Shown: positions 7,436-15,472, counted from the stretch's first letter. The stretch: 64,000 nt of DNA from Embleya sp045207785 (GCF_045207785.1 NZ_CP108777.1:558001-622000); one strand, 5' to 3'. Notes: generated by a model not told the origin, from the sequence alone. Program-made: numbers and translations.

Positions 7436-8283
7436 GCACCGGCTCGGAGTACATCGACCCGATGAACCTCTCCGCCCAGTTGCGCTACAGCGCGGCGGGC
7501 AACCCGCCCAGCACGCTGCCGGATTCGGCCAGTTCCAATTCCGCCCCGGGGCTCGAATTCGACATCCGCAACCTCTGGCGCCGCCTGTTCGAGGGGATCG
7601 AACTGCACGAGGCGGACAACTACGTCACGGGCGCGGACGCCGAGCACCAGGAGTTGATCGGCCACCGACTGTTGAAGGTGGCCGGCGCGCCGGTGGTGGT
7701 GTCCCTGACCGGGCCGCAGCGGCCGGGCGCGAAGCCCACCCTGCTGACGACCGGCGCCAATCCGGACGGCGTGACGATGCTGGAGTGGTCCAACTCCCTG
7801 GCCGACGCGCTGGACAAGTACGCCGGCACGCCCGTCGAGTGCGTGTTCAGCGCGAACAAGGCCCCGAACCCGGTGGGCATTCCCACCGATCCCGACGAGG
7901 TCGCCAAGCTCAAGACCGTGCTCCTGAAGGTCCGGTCGCTGTTCGCCGTGCACCCCGAGACCCGGGAGATGCTCCCGGTGATCGAGGAATCCATGGTGGA
8001 GCCGGGCGAGTTGACCTGGGGCCTGTGCTCGCCCTGGCAGAACGACTACCGCGAATGCGCGTGCTACTACTGGGCCGCCAGCCGACCCGACTACGTCAAC
8101 GTCGAGGAGGACAGTCGGGGCACCAGCGTGGGCAACCACTGGTTCGCCGTGCGCCGCGAGCCGAAGGAATACGTCCTGGACGACCGCGAGGACAGCCGAC
8201 TGCTCTCGTACACCGACCTGTTCCGCGACTGGCAGGCGAGCCTGCGCTTCATCGTCGGCGGCAACGACTACGAGCCCCGGTGA
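7432..8283 (+). CDS. LodA/GoxA-like quinoprotein, C-terminal half (283 aa), probable target of cofactor formation
   Basis: Resembles the CTQ-bearing C-terminal part of LodA-type oxidases. An APGLEFDIRNLWR segment at 38-50 corresponds to the PGIE-type motif. TWGLCSPWQNDYREC, CYYWAASRPDYVN at 195-223 corresponds to the PWQ-D ... WW-P-RPD motif. Trp214 is a candidate quinone tryptophan. In LodA the partner is Cys516, which as I recall lies just before the PGIE motif; here that position reads SASSNSAPG with no cysteine. The only cysteines are 137, 199, 209 and 211, three of them next to Trp214. About 110 extra residues separate the two motifs. The ATG overlaps the N-half stop (ATGA). The radical SAM gene follows after 26 nt. 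Confidence 0.7.
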   Translation: MSTGSEYIDPMNLSAQLRYSAAGNPPSTLPDSASSNSAPGLEFDIRNLWRRLFEGIELHEADNYVTGADAEHQELIGHRLLKVAGAPVVVSLTGPQRPGAKPTLLTTGANPDGVTMLEWSNSLADALDKYAGTPVECVFSANKAPNPVGIPTDPDEVAKLKTVLLKVRSLFAVHPETREMLPVIEESMVEPGELTWGLCSPWQNDYRECACYYWAASRPDYVNVEEDSRGTSVGNHWFAVRREPKEYVLDDREDSRLLSYTDLFRDWQASLRFIVGGNDYEPR

Positions 8284-8309
8284 CACCGGGCACCGGCGGA
8301 GGCCCCCAC

Positions 8310-9698
8310 ATGAGCGAGTCCCTGGCCGGCTGCGCCCCGACCGGCCGGGCGCACCGGCTGTTCGAGCTGTCCGCGCCCGTGCACCCCGACGTCCATCTCC
8401 TGGAGACCTCGGCCGGACGGCACGTCCTGCTGGTCAACGGGAACCGGATGTTCACCGTGGGCCCGGAGACGCACCACCGGCTGGACCGGGCGCGGCTCGA
8501 CCCCGATCCGGCCGTGCTGCCCCGCCTGCTGGGCGAACTCGGGTTGGCCGCACCGCAGTTCGTCGACGACACGCCGCTGGAGGCGCCGCCGGTACGGGCG
8601 CTGTCGCTGGCCGTGGCGCAAAAGTGCAACCTCGGCTGCACCTACTGCTACGCGCAGCAGGGCAGTTTCGGCGGCCTCTCCAAGAACATGCCCACGGACA
8701 CCGCCCTGGCCGCGGTGGACCTACTCTTTCGCGACGCCGGGCCCGGCGAGCGGGTGAACCTGTCCTTCCTGGGCGGCGAGCCGCTGATGAACCGGCCCGT
8801 CATACATGCCGCCACCGAGCGGGCCGTCGCGTTGTCGGCCCGCGGGGGCGTGCCGGTCACCTTCTCCATCACCACCAACGGCACGATGGTCACGGCCGAC
8901 GACGCGGAGTTCTTCGAGCAGCACGGCTTCGCGGTGACGGTCAGCCTCGACGGCGAACAGGAGGCGCACGACCTGCTGCGGCCGTACCAGAGCGGGCGGG
9001 GCAGTTTCGCGAAGGTGTTGGCCAACGTGACGCCGCTGCTCGCCGCGCAGCGCGCGATGCAGGTGTCCGCGCGGGTGACGGTGACGCCGAGCAATCTCGA
9101 CCTCAAGGCCACCCTGGACGCCTTCGTCGACCTGGGGTTCCACGGTGTCGGCTTCTCGCCGCTGCTGAACTCCCCCACCGGCAAAGGCGAGATGGCCGCC
9201 GCCGACCTGGAGGTGATGCTGGAGCGGATGGTCGCGTGCGGGGAGGAGTTCGAACGCCGCGTCGTCGCCGGCCGGCGCTACCCGTTCACCAACCTCGTCA
9301 ACTCGCTGCGCGAGATCCACAAGGGCACCCACCGGCCCTACCCGTGCGGCGCGGGCGCGGGCTACCTGGGCGTCTCCGCCGACGGCGAACTCGCCGCGTG
9401 CCACCGCTTCGTTGGCGACGACAACGGCGCGATGGGCGACCTCGGCCGCGGCATCGACCCCAAGCGCCGCCTGCAATGGCTGTCCGACCGGCACGTGCAC
9501 CGGCAGCAACCGTGTCAGGGGTGCTGGGCGCGCTACATGTGCGGCGGCGGCTGCCATCACGAGGTGATCGAGCGCGGCCGGCCGGCCTGCGACTACATCC
9601 GCGGCTGGCTGCACTACTGCCTGGGCGCCTACGGTCGACTGCTCGCCGAGCGACCGGACTGGTTCGGCGCGGTACCGGCCGCCAGGGGCCGCACGTGA
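8310..9698 (+). CDS. Radical SAM/SPASM maturase, QhpD-like (462 aa)
   Basis: The radical SAM motif CNLGCTYC (Cys106, Cys110, Cys113) binds the 4Fe-4S cluster that cleaves SAM, followed by FLGGEPLMN. The C-terminal SPASM region holds further cysteines: CGAGAGYLGVS near 346, then CQGCWARYMCGGGC around 402-415 and C at RPACDY and HYC. These would hold two auxiliary clusters. The N-terminal 90 residues may form a peptide-recognition domain. SPASM enzymes such as QhpD make thioether cross-links in quinohemoprotein subunits. The ATG at 8310 has GGAGG upstream. Next to a LodA-like protein and a QhpG/LodB-like flavoenzyme, modification of the C-half is the likely job. Confidence 0.88.
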   Translation: MSESLAGCAPTGRAHRLFELSAPVHPDVHLLETSAGRHVLLVNGNRMFTVGPETHHRLDRARLDPDPAVLPRLLGELGLAAPQFVDDTPLEAPPVRALSLAVAQKCNLGCTYCYAQQGSFGGLSKNMPTDTALAAVDLLFRDAGPGERVNLSFLGGEPLMNRPVIHAATERAVALSARGGVPVTFSITTNGTMVTADDAEFFEQHGFAVTVSLDGEQEAHDLLRPYQSGRGSFAKVLANVTPLLAAQRAMQVSARVTVTPSNLDLKATLDAFVDLGFHGVGFSPLLNSPTGKGEMAAADLEVMLERMVACGEEFERRVVAGRRYPFTNLVNSLREIHKGTHRPYPCGAGAGYLGVSADGELAACHRFVGDDNGAMGDLGRGIDPKRRLQWLSDRHVHRQQPCQGCWARYMCGGGCHHEVIERGRPACDYIRGWLHYCLGAYGRLLAERPDWFGAVPAARGRT

Positions 9699-11131
9699 AC
9701 GGCGACACCCTCGACACCGAGGTCTGCGTCGTCGGGGGTGGGCCGGCGGGCGCGGTCTGCGCCATGCGGCTGGCCGAACTCGGCCACGACGTGCTCGTCG
9801 TCGAACGCAATCCCTTCCCGCGCCCGCACGTGGGCGAGGCGCTCACCCCCGCCGTGTGGCCGCTGCTCGACGCCCTGGGGTTGCGCGGCGTCGTCGCGGC
9901 GGCGGGCTTCCTGCATCCCACCGAGGCCCGGGTGCGCTGGGTCGACGATCGGGTTAACCGGGTCCACCTGCGGCCCGACGCGCCCGGACTCACCGTGGAC
10001 CGGGGGCGATTCGACCACCTGCTCCTGGACGCGGCGCGGGCCGCCGGCGCGAGCGTGCTCCAACCGGCCAGGGCGGGCCGACCCCGGCGGACCGCTTCGG
10101 GGTGGGCTGTCCCGCTCACCGACGCGGGCCTGCCGGGACGCCGCGCCGGATGCGTCCGGGCCCGATTCGTGGTCGACGCGAGCGGCCGGGCCTCGGCCTC
10201 GGGTGGGCGCAAGGTGCTCACCGGCGCCCGGACCCTGGCCCTGCACGCCACGTGGCACGGGTCGCCGCGCGCCGACGCGCACTCGCGCGTGGAGGCGGGG
10301 CGGGACGGCTGGTTCTGGGGCGCGCCGCTGCCGGACGGCACGTTTCGCGCGATGGCCTTCACCGATCCGGACCTGCTCCGCCGACACGCGGTGCGCAGGG
10401 CCGGCCTGGAGCGCTTCTACCGCGAACTCCTGGCCGACTCGGCCCTGTTGGCGGATGTGAGCGGTGCCCGCCTGGTGAGTGCGGTGTCGGTGTGCGATGC
10501 CGGCAGCTACGCCGACCCCCTGCCGGTCGCCGAGGACGCCATCAAGCTCGGCGAGGCCGCCTTCGCGATCGATCCGCTGTCCTCCTCCGGCGTGGACACG
10601 GCGTTGCAGACCGCGATGGCCGGTGCCGTCACGGTGCACACCCTGTTGTCGGCGCACGGCGACCGCGCCGCCGCGCTCGCCTTCTACCGCGACAACCAAC
10701 AGCGGGCCGTGGATCGGCACGCGACGTGGGCGGCCAACCACTACCACGAGCACCACACCCATCGCGACCGCCCCTTCTGGCAACGCCGTTCGCGCCCTCC
10801 CGCCCCGATCCCCGCTCGCCGGACCGCCGACGACCTGGCCGAACTCCTGCCCCGCCGGGTCCGGCTGACCGCGCGCGCCTCGATGGTGGACACCCCGTGC
10901 GTGGTGGGCGATCGGGTGGAAACGCGCCGCGCGCTGTCCCACCCCGACCTGCCCCGCCCGGCGGTGTACGTGGGCGGCGTCGAACTCGCCCCGCTGCTCG
11001 ACTTCCTGGCGGCCCCGGAACAGGGCTGCCTGGCGGACGTCGTCCGCGAGTGGAGCCGACACCTGCCGACCGAACGTGCCCGCGCCGTCGCCGACTGGCT
11101 GCACCGACAGGGCCTCCTGGACGTCGGCTGA
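9695..11131 (+). CDS. FAD-dependent monooxygenase, QhpG/LodB-like (478 aa)
   Basis: Flavoprotein of the tryptophan-halogenase/geranylgeranyl-reductase superfamily. The dinucleotide-binding motif VVGGGPAGAVCAMRL is at residues 12-26. It continues with VLVVERNPFPRPHVGEALTP, the segment GWFWGAPLPDG in the middle, and GEAAFAIDPLSSSGVDTALQ near 287-306, which is characteristic of QhpG and LodB-type proteins. In QHNDH and LodA biogenesis these enzymes hydroxylate the precursor tryptophan of the quinone cofactor. No lysine-bearing halogenase motif was recognised. The GTG start overlaps the radical SAM stop (GTGA), so translation is coupled. It is the last gene of the operon. Confidence 0.82.
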   Translation: MNGDTLDTEVCVVGGGPAGAVCAMRLAELGHDVLVVERNPFPRPHVGEALTPAVWPLLDALGLRGVVAAAGFLHPTEARVRWVDDRVNRVHLRPDAPGLTVDRGRFDHLLLDAARAAGASVLQPARAGRPRRTASGWAVPLTDAGLPGRRAGCVRARFVVDASGRASASGGRKVLTGARTLALHATWHGSPRADAHSRVEAGRDGWFWGAPLPDGTFRAMAFTDPDLLRRHAVRRAGLERFYRELLADSALLADVSGARLVSAVSVCDAGSYADPLPVAEDAIKLGEAAFAIDPLSSSGVDTALQTAMAGAVTVHTLLSAHGDRAAALAFYRDNQQRAVDRHATWAANHYHEHHTHRDRPFWQRRSRPPAPIPARRTADDLAELLPRRVRLTARASMVDTPCVVGDRVETRRALSHPDLPRPAVYVGGVELAPLLDFLAAPEQGCLADVVREWSRHLPTERARAVADWLHRQGLLDVG

Positions 11132-11162
11132 CCTCGGAGACCCCGGCCCCGGCACGTCGGAC

Positions 11163-11723
11163 TCAGCCCAATTCGGCCATGCCTTCGGCCACTCGCCTGA
11201 CGGCCGCGGCGTCGCCGAGACGGCCGGTCTCCTCGTAGCTGTCCGCCAGTGCCTTCACCGCCTCGACGAGGGTCTCGGGCTCGGCGAAGCCCAGTTCCAA
11301 GCCGGTCGTCAGCGCCTTGACGGTGAACTCGAGGACGTCCACGAGCGCGGCCGGCGCCAGGCCGCCGGCCAGGCCCGACGTGTAGGCGGCGTAGCCGAGC
11401 ACGCCGAAACGGGCGTGCGCGAGCCCGTTCTCGGGCTCGTCCTCGCGCACCCGGCCCACTTCCTCGATGGCGCCGGTCAGGCAGCGGAAGGCCATCCCGT
11501 GGTTGCCGAAGGTGGTGAACGCCGAGGAGCAGTCGACGAAGGCGTCCGCGGTGGCGAACGGCGTGGGCGTGGGACAGTCTTCGCTGAGCAACTCGTACGC
11601 GGTGAACGCGCGGACCAGCGCGGAGCGCTCCTTGCCCGCGTCGGCCAGTTCGCGGGCGCGCCGGGCGATCGCCCGCCCGCCGCTCCTGGGACCGAGTTCC
11701 GTCGATCGTCGGGGAAAGCGCAT
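11163..11723 (-). CDS. Helical repeat-like protein of unknown function (186 aa)
   Basis: Soluble, almost entirely helical by composition. Segments such as ALVRAFTAYELLSED, LVDVLEFTVKALTTGLELGF and LVEAVKALADSYEETGRLGDAAAVRRVAEGM read like degenerate TPR hairpins. The ATG at 11723 has GGAG 8 nt upstream; a longer frame begins at 11777 without such support. It converges on the FAD monooxygenase gene with a 31-nt gap, so it is probably not part of that operon. No enzyme motif is seen. Confidence 0.6.
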   Translation of the reverse strand: MRFPRRSTELGPRSGGRAIARRARELADAGKERSALVRAFTAYELLSEDCPTPTPFATADAFVDCSSAFTTFGNHGMAFRCLTGAIEEVGRVREDEPENGLAHARFGVLGYAAYTSGLAGGLAPAALVDVLEFTVKALTTGLELGFAEPETLVEAVKALADSYEETGRLGDAAAVRRVAEGMAELG

Positions 11724-11861
11724 GGATGTTCTCCGGTTCTCGTGCCGCTGTGCGGGTCGGCTCCCGGCGGAACCCACGACATTTCGACGCGTCGAAGCCG
11801 CATCGCGTTCCGGACCCGGCAGTTCGCCGAACCCGTCACGACCGTCGTCGGTCGAGCCGGA

Positions 11862-12479
11862 TCATTCGTCGGCAGACGCCGGTCGAGTCGTCGAGGTGTT
11901 CGCCTTGGGGCGGGCACGCAGGTGGGCACGTTCGCCCTGCGCGCCGAACAGGCTGAGGAACTCGACGGGTTCGGCGTTCGCGGCGCCGAACCAGTGGGGA
12001 ACGCGGGTGTCGAACTCGGCCGCTTCGCCCGCCGTGAGCACCAGATCCTGTTCACCGAGGACGAGCCGCAGCCGCCCGTTGAGGACATAGAGCCATTCGT
12101 AGCCCTCGTGGGTCTTCGGATCGGGTTCCCGTCGGCGGTCGGCGGCCGGGATCACCAGCTTGTACGCCTGGATGCCGCCCGCTCGGCGGGTCAGCGGCAC
12201 CATGGTCATGCCGTGGTGGGTGACCGGGCGCAGGTGGATGCGTGGGTCTCCGGTGGGTGGGGCGCCGACGAGTTCGTCGAGGGTGACCCCGTGGGCTCTG
12301 GCCAGGGGGAGCAGGAGTTCGAGGTTCGGCCGGCGGTCGCCGGACTCCAGCCGGGACAGGGTGCTCACCGAGATGCCGGTCGCCGCGGACAGCTCGGCCA
12401 GCGTGATCTCTCGCTGCCGGCGCAGCGCGCGCAGCCGGGGTCCGACCGCGGTGAGTGTTTGGTCGAGGTCGTCGTCCAT
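11862..12479 (-). CDS. XRE-family regulator with C-terminal cupin (205 aa)
   Basis: Residues 10-65 form a clear helix-turn-helix (LRALRRQREITLAELSAATGISVSTLSRLESGDRRPN). The C-terminal half is a cupin (GYEWLYVLNGRLRLVLGEQDLVLTAGEAAEFDTRVPHWFGA) of the type that binds a small ligand or metal. This architecture usually represses or activates a neighbouring metabolic gene. It is divergent from the thioredoxin-reductase-like gene, and the 79-bp gap holds three copies of a GCTTGCC half-site. The start MDDD at 12479 fits the family; a longer frame to 12557 would run through the operator region. Confidence 0.88.
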   Translation of the reverse strand: MDDDLDQTLTAVGPRLRALRRQREITLAELSAATGISVSTLSRLESGDRRPNLELLLPLARAHGVTLDELVGAPPTGDPRIHLRPVTHHGMTMVPLTRRAGGIQAYKLVIPAADRRREPDPKTHEGYEWLYVLNGRLRLVLGEQDLVLTAGEAAEFDTRVPHWFGAANAEPVEFLSLFGAQGERAHLRARPKANTSTTRPASADE

Positions 12480-12486
12480 GCCCCCA

Positions 12487-12514
12487 GCTTGCCATACCGG
12501 CAAGCACGCTTGCC
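12487..12514. promoter_or_regulatory. Triple half-site operator GCTTGCC / GGCAAGC / GCTTGCC
   Basis: GCTTGCC (12487-12493), GGCAAGC (12499-12505) and GCTTGCC (12508-12514) form two overlapping perfect palindromes sharing the middle arm, with 5-bp and 2-bp spacers. They lie 8 bp upstream of the XRE-cupin start and in the promoter region of the divergent oxidoreductase. Autoregulation plus control of the divergent gene is the likely function. Confidence 0.65.
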
Positions 12515-12558
12515 GCATTCGCCGGTGGATGGGCATGGTCGTCGTGGAGGTGGTCACG

Positions 12559-13578
12559 ATGACCGATCGGCTGAGGAACAGCTATGACGTGGTGGTGGTC
12601 GGCGGTGGCGCCGCGGGATTGAGCGGTGCGCTGATGCTTGCGCGGGCGCGGCGGTCGGTGGTGGCGATCGACGCCGGTGCCCCGCGCAACGCCCCGGCGG
12701 CGGGCGTGCACGGGCTGTTGGCCCGGGAGGGGATGGCGCCGAGCGAGTTGCTGGAGCGCGGCCGGGCGGAGGTCCGCGGCTATGGCGGTCACGTGGTGTC
12801 CGGCGAGGTCGAGGGCGTGGCCCGGGACGGCGACGGCTTCGAGGTGGCACTGGCCGACGGCGGGTCGGTCCGGGCACGTCGGCTGCTGGTGACCACCGGG
12901 CTGGTCGACGAGCTGCCGGACGTGCCGGGGCTGCGGGCGCGGTGGGGGCGGGACGTGGTGCATTGCCCGTACTGCCACGGCTGGGAGGTCCGCGACGGGG
13001 CCATCGGTGTGCTGGCCTGCGGGCCGATGTCGGTGCACCAGGCGCTGCTGTTCAGGCAGTGGAGCGACGACGTCACGCTCTTCTCCCACACCATGCCCGC
13101 GCCGACCGGCGAGGAGGCGGAGCAGTTGGCAGCCCGCGGCATCCGTGTGGTGGAGGGCGAGGTGGCGTCCCTGGAGATCGCCGAGGACCGCCTCGCGGGA
13201 CTACGGCTGAGCGACGGCACGGTGGTCGGCCGCGAGGTGCTGGTGGTCGCGCCGCGGATGGTGGCGCGCGCCGGCTTCCTGGCGGCGCTCGGACTGCGAC
13301 CGGTGGAACATCCCTCCGGGGCCGGTGAGTACATCCCCGCCGACGCGGACGGCCGTACCGACGTACCCGGGGTGTGGGTCGCCGGCAACGTCACCGATCT
13401 GGTCGCCCAGGTCGGTGCCGCCGCGGCGGCGGGCGCCATGGCGGCGGCCCGGATCAACGCGGACCTGATCGCCGAGGAGACCCGCCGGGCGGTCGCCGCC
13501 CACCGGGACCCGTTCTCGGCCGAGAACGAAGCGCGCGTGGCCGAACTGGTGGCGGGCGACCGTCGCCACGGCCTGTGA
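12559..13578 (+). CDS. Thioredoxin-reductase-like FAD/NAD(P) oxidoreductase (339 aa)
   Basis: The N-terminal FAD-binding motif YDVVVVGGGAAGLSGALMLARA is followed by the redox-active segment HCPYCHGWEVRDG near residue 134. A second nucleotide-binding region follows, and a C-terminal VPGVWVAGNVTDLVAQVGAAAAAGAMAA typical of the family. The CPYC pair matches low-molecular-weight thioredoxin reductases and their orphan relatives; no thioredoxin gene is adjacent, so the electron acceptor is unknown. The ATG at 12559 follows GGAGG by 8 nt. Divergent from, and probably controlled by, the XRE-cupin regulator. Confidence 0.85.
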   Translation: MTDRLRNSYDVVVVGGGAAGLSGALMLARARRSVVAIDAGAPRNAPAAGVHGLLAREGMAPSELLERGRAEVRGYGGHVVSGEVEGVARDGDGFEVALADGGSVRARRLLVTTGLVDELPDVPGLRARWGRDVVHCPYCHGWEVRDGAIGVLACGPMSVHQALLFRQWSDDVTLFSHTMPAPTGEEAEQLAARGIRVVEGEVASLEIAEDRLAGLRLSDGTVVGREVLVVAPRMVARAGFLAALGLRPVEHPSGAGEYIPADADGRTDVPGVWVAGNVTDLVAQVGAAAAAGAMAAARINADLIAEETRRAVAAHRDPFSAENEARVAELVAGDRRHGL

Positions 13579-13736
13579 ACCACGGAATGCGCGACGCCGT
13601 CCTTCGGGCCCGCAGACGCCCATAGCCTGCGGACGCCGCAACGCGCGGCGAAACGCCGCCGGCCGCGATCGATCGTGTTCCCGGCGCGCCGCCACCCCTC
13701 GGGCGCAGCGGGAAGGATACGCAGGTATCCGAACCT

Positions 13737-14219
13737 CTACCCGCCCTCGTACAGTCGCCTGTGCCACCAGGGGTGCGGGTCTCCGCTCCGGTCCGTCCGG
13801 CGGTCCGGGTCGAGGTCGGGCAGTGTGCGACGGCGGAACTCGGTGTCGAGGCCGGAGAGCAGTTGTCGCAGCTCCGCGCGCGGGCGGGGTGGCAGCAGGC
13901 ACAGGACGGACTGCAAGGCGTCTCTGACTTCCGCCACGTCGTCGTACTGGCAGGCCGGGCAGGAAGGGCACGAGGATGCGACCAGGCGCAGCCGTGAGCC
14001 GGGTCGTTCCAGGAACCGCCGGTAGCCCCGCAGGAATTGCGCGGTGTTGCCCGGCCGAATGTCGTAACCGCCGCGAACGCCGTGTTCCACGAGGTGAATT
14101 GCCGCGCTCGCATCGGGAGAGAGCCGGTCGATCGGGCCGAGTTCGCGGGCCCACTGGGGTGCGCGACGTTCATCGAATCGTCGTGCGGCGCGGATCGCGC
14201 CGGGCCGCTTACGCGGCAT
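13737..14219 (-). CDS. Conserved-type protein with a CPSCPAC motif (160 aa)
   Basis: A basic N-terminus (KRPGAIRAARRFDERRAPQWARELG) and a central Cys motif CPSCPAC near residue 84 are followed by a helical segment AEVRDALQSVLCLLPPRPRAELRQLLSGLDTEF. The closely spaced cysteines suggest metal binding. The C-terminal WWHRRLYEGG is distinctive. I recognise the pattern only as an uncharacterised actinomycete protein. The downstream 158 bases to the thioredoxin-reductase-like gene contain no further gene. Confidence 0.6.
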   Translation of the reverse strand: MPRKRPGAIRAARRFDERRAPQWARELGPIDRLSPDASAAIHLVEHGVRGGYDIRPGNTAQFLRGYRRFLERPGSRLRLVASSCPSCPACQYDDVAEVRDALQSVLCLLPPRPRAELRQLLSGLDTEFRRRTLPDLDPDRRTDRSGDPHPWWHRRLYEGG

Positions 14220-14296
14220 CGGCCTTTCGGTGGATCGTCTTCATGGCGACGATGCTACCCGCTGCCTGTTCGGCGCCGGCCGGGTGGCCGAGTTCT

Positions 14297-14329
14297 GTCT
14301 CCGGGACCGCGGAACGCGGTCCCGGAGAC
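14297..14329 (-). terminator. Strong hairpin downstream of the PPOX gene
   Basis: Perfect 15-bp arms GTCTCCGGGACCGCG (14297-14311) and their complement (14315-14329) enclose a 3-nt GAA loop. It lies 38 bases beyond the stop of the PPOX gene, as expected for a factor-independent or high-GC hairpin terminator. No U-tract is obvious. Confidence 0.75.
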
Positions 14330-14367
14330 GGCTCGAAGGAGACTGTCGGCCTTCGCTCGTCGCGCTG

Positions 14368-14799
14368 TCAGCGGAGCTTGGCGCCGTACACGTGCTCGAC
14401 CGTCATCGTCATGAGCACCCTGCGGTCGGACACCATCACCGACCGGTACTCGTCCCAGTCCGGGTGTTCCCCGGCGGCGAGGCGGTAGTAGTCCACCAGT
14501 GCCTGGACCTCGGGACCGTCGATGGCGGTTCCCGGCCCGGTGAGTGTCGCCGTGCCCTCGGCGGTGGCCCACGCCCAGCCGTCGGGGCTGGTGACCTCCA
14601 GCGCGGCTCGTGGGTCTCGACGCAGGTTCGCCGTCTTGGCGCGTCCCTCGGTCATCGAAACGTAGAGGACACCGGACTCCTGGTCGTAGAAGGGCATGAC
14701 GGGGGAAAGCTGCGGGCGGCCGTCCGACTTGATCGTTGCGAGGACACCGAGTCGACTCTCCGCGAGCAGCGTGCGTGGGTTGAATGGTGTGGCGGTCAT
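14368..14799 (-). CDS. PPOX-class F420- or flavin-dependent oxidoreductase (143 aa)
   Basis: The split-barrel signature is LLAESRLGVLATIKSDGRPQLSPVMPFYDQESGVLYVSM, then KTANLRRDPRAALEVTS and a C-terminal RVLMTMTVEHVYGAKLR. It matches pyridoxamine-phosphate-oxidase-like proteins that in actinomycetes often use F420. Substrate unknown. It starts 1 nt after the stop of the upstream TetR gene on the same strand, so the two form one operon and the enzyme is probably under that regulator. Length is normal. Confidence 0.87.
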   Translation of the reverse strand: MTATPFNPRTLLAESRLGVLATIKSDGRPQLSPVMPFYDQESGVLYVSMTEGRAKTANLRRDPRAALEVTSPDGWAWATAEGTATLTGPGTAIDGPEVQALVDYYRLAAGEHPDWDEYRSVMVSDRRVLMTMTVEHVYGAKLR

Positions 14800-14800
14800 A

Positions 14801-15472
14801 TCAGGGGCCAAGTCGCGATCGGGTGCCGCGTATTCCCGAGGTCGCGGGGTCCGCCGGGCCCGGGCCGGACCGCTCCCAGAGGCCGGCCAGGTGCGCGTGG
14901 AGGACGTCCAGTGCCTCCTGCCGGGCGAGGTGGCCGATGAGGACCTGCGTGGTGAGGCCGTCCGCGAGGGCGATGAGGGTGCGGGCCTCGCGTTGCGGAT
15001 CGAGCGGCAGGGCGCCCTCGGCGATCTCGGCGCCCTCGCCGGCTTCGGCGATGAGGCGGGCGAACGCCTCCTGGAGGGCCGCGTAGTTCGCCTTCAGCAT
15101 CGCGGAGAGAGTCGGGCTGACGGCCGCTTGCGCGACGAAGGCGAGCCAGACCCTGGCCTCGGCGGCGTGCTCTTCCCGAAGCAGTGCGAGCTCGGTGACG
15201 GCGTGGCCCAGGGCGGTGGCGGCCGACTGCGCCGGACTCCTGACGAGGCGGGCCCGCACTCGCTCGTTGATCCGCTCGCTGATGTGCCCGAGAGCGAAGA
15301 CGAGCATCTCTTCCTTGACCCGGAAGCACCGCTGAACGGCGCCCATGGACACCTCCGCGCGGGCGGCGACGTCGCGAAGGGTCACGCCCTCCAACCCGCG
15401 TTCGTCGGCGAGCCGGCACACGGCCTCGGCGATGAGGCGGCGTCGGCTCACATGATCCACCTGCTTGGGCAT
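14801..15472 (-). CDS. TetR-family repressor (223 aa)
   Basis: The DNA-binding region is RRRLIAEAVCRLADERGLEGVTLRDVAARAEVSMGAVQRCFRVKEEML at residues 9-56, followed by a helical ligand-binding domain. The start MPKQVDHVS has GGGAGGGACC upstream; longer frames would cross the operator region. It is divergent from the amidase gene, and the 127-bp gap holds two palindromes with the same CGATGC half-site. It is transcribed together with the PPOX gene. Likely role: repression of both units. Confidence 0.88.
   Translation of the reverse strand: MPKQVDHVSRRRLIAEAVCRLADERGLEGVTLRDVAARAEVSMGAVQRCFRVKEEMLVFALGHISERINERVRARLVRSPAQSAATALGHAVTELALLREEHAAEARVWLAFVAQAAVSPTLSAMLKANYAALQEAFARLIAEAGEGAEIAEGALPLDPQREARTLIALADGLTTQVLIGHLARQEALDVLHAHLAGLWERSGPGPADPATSGIRGTRSRLGP

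Noticed and set aside
7348..7440. Sequencing frameshift as the cause of the split LodA-like protein
   Set aside because: The N-half ends at a proper TGA within ATGA, the C-half begins with ATG, and both frames keep good codon bias up to the junction; the linker repeat is in frame.
9695..11131. Tryptophan halogenase assignment for the FAD enzyme
   Set aside because: The fold is shared, but the typical halogenase WxWxIP and catalytic-lysine context was not found, and the neighbours point to quinone-cofactor maturation.
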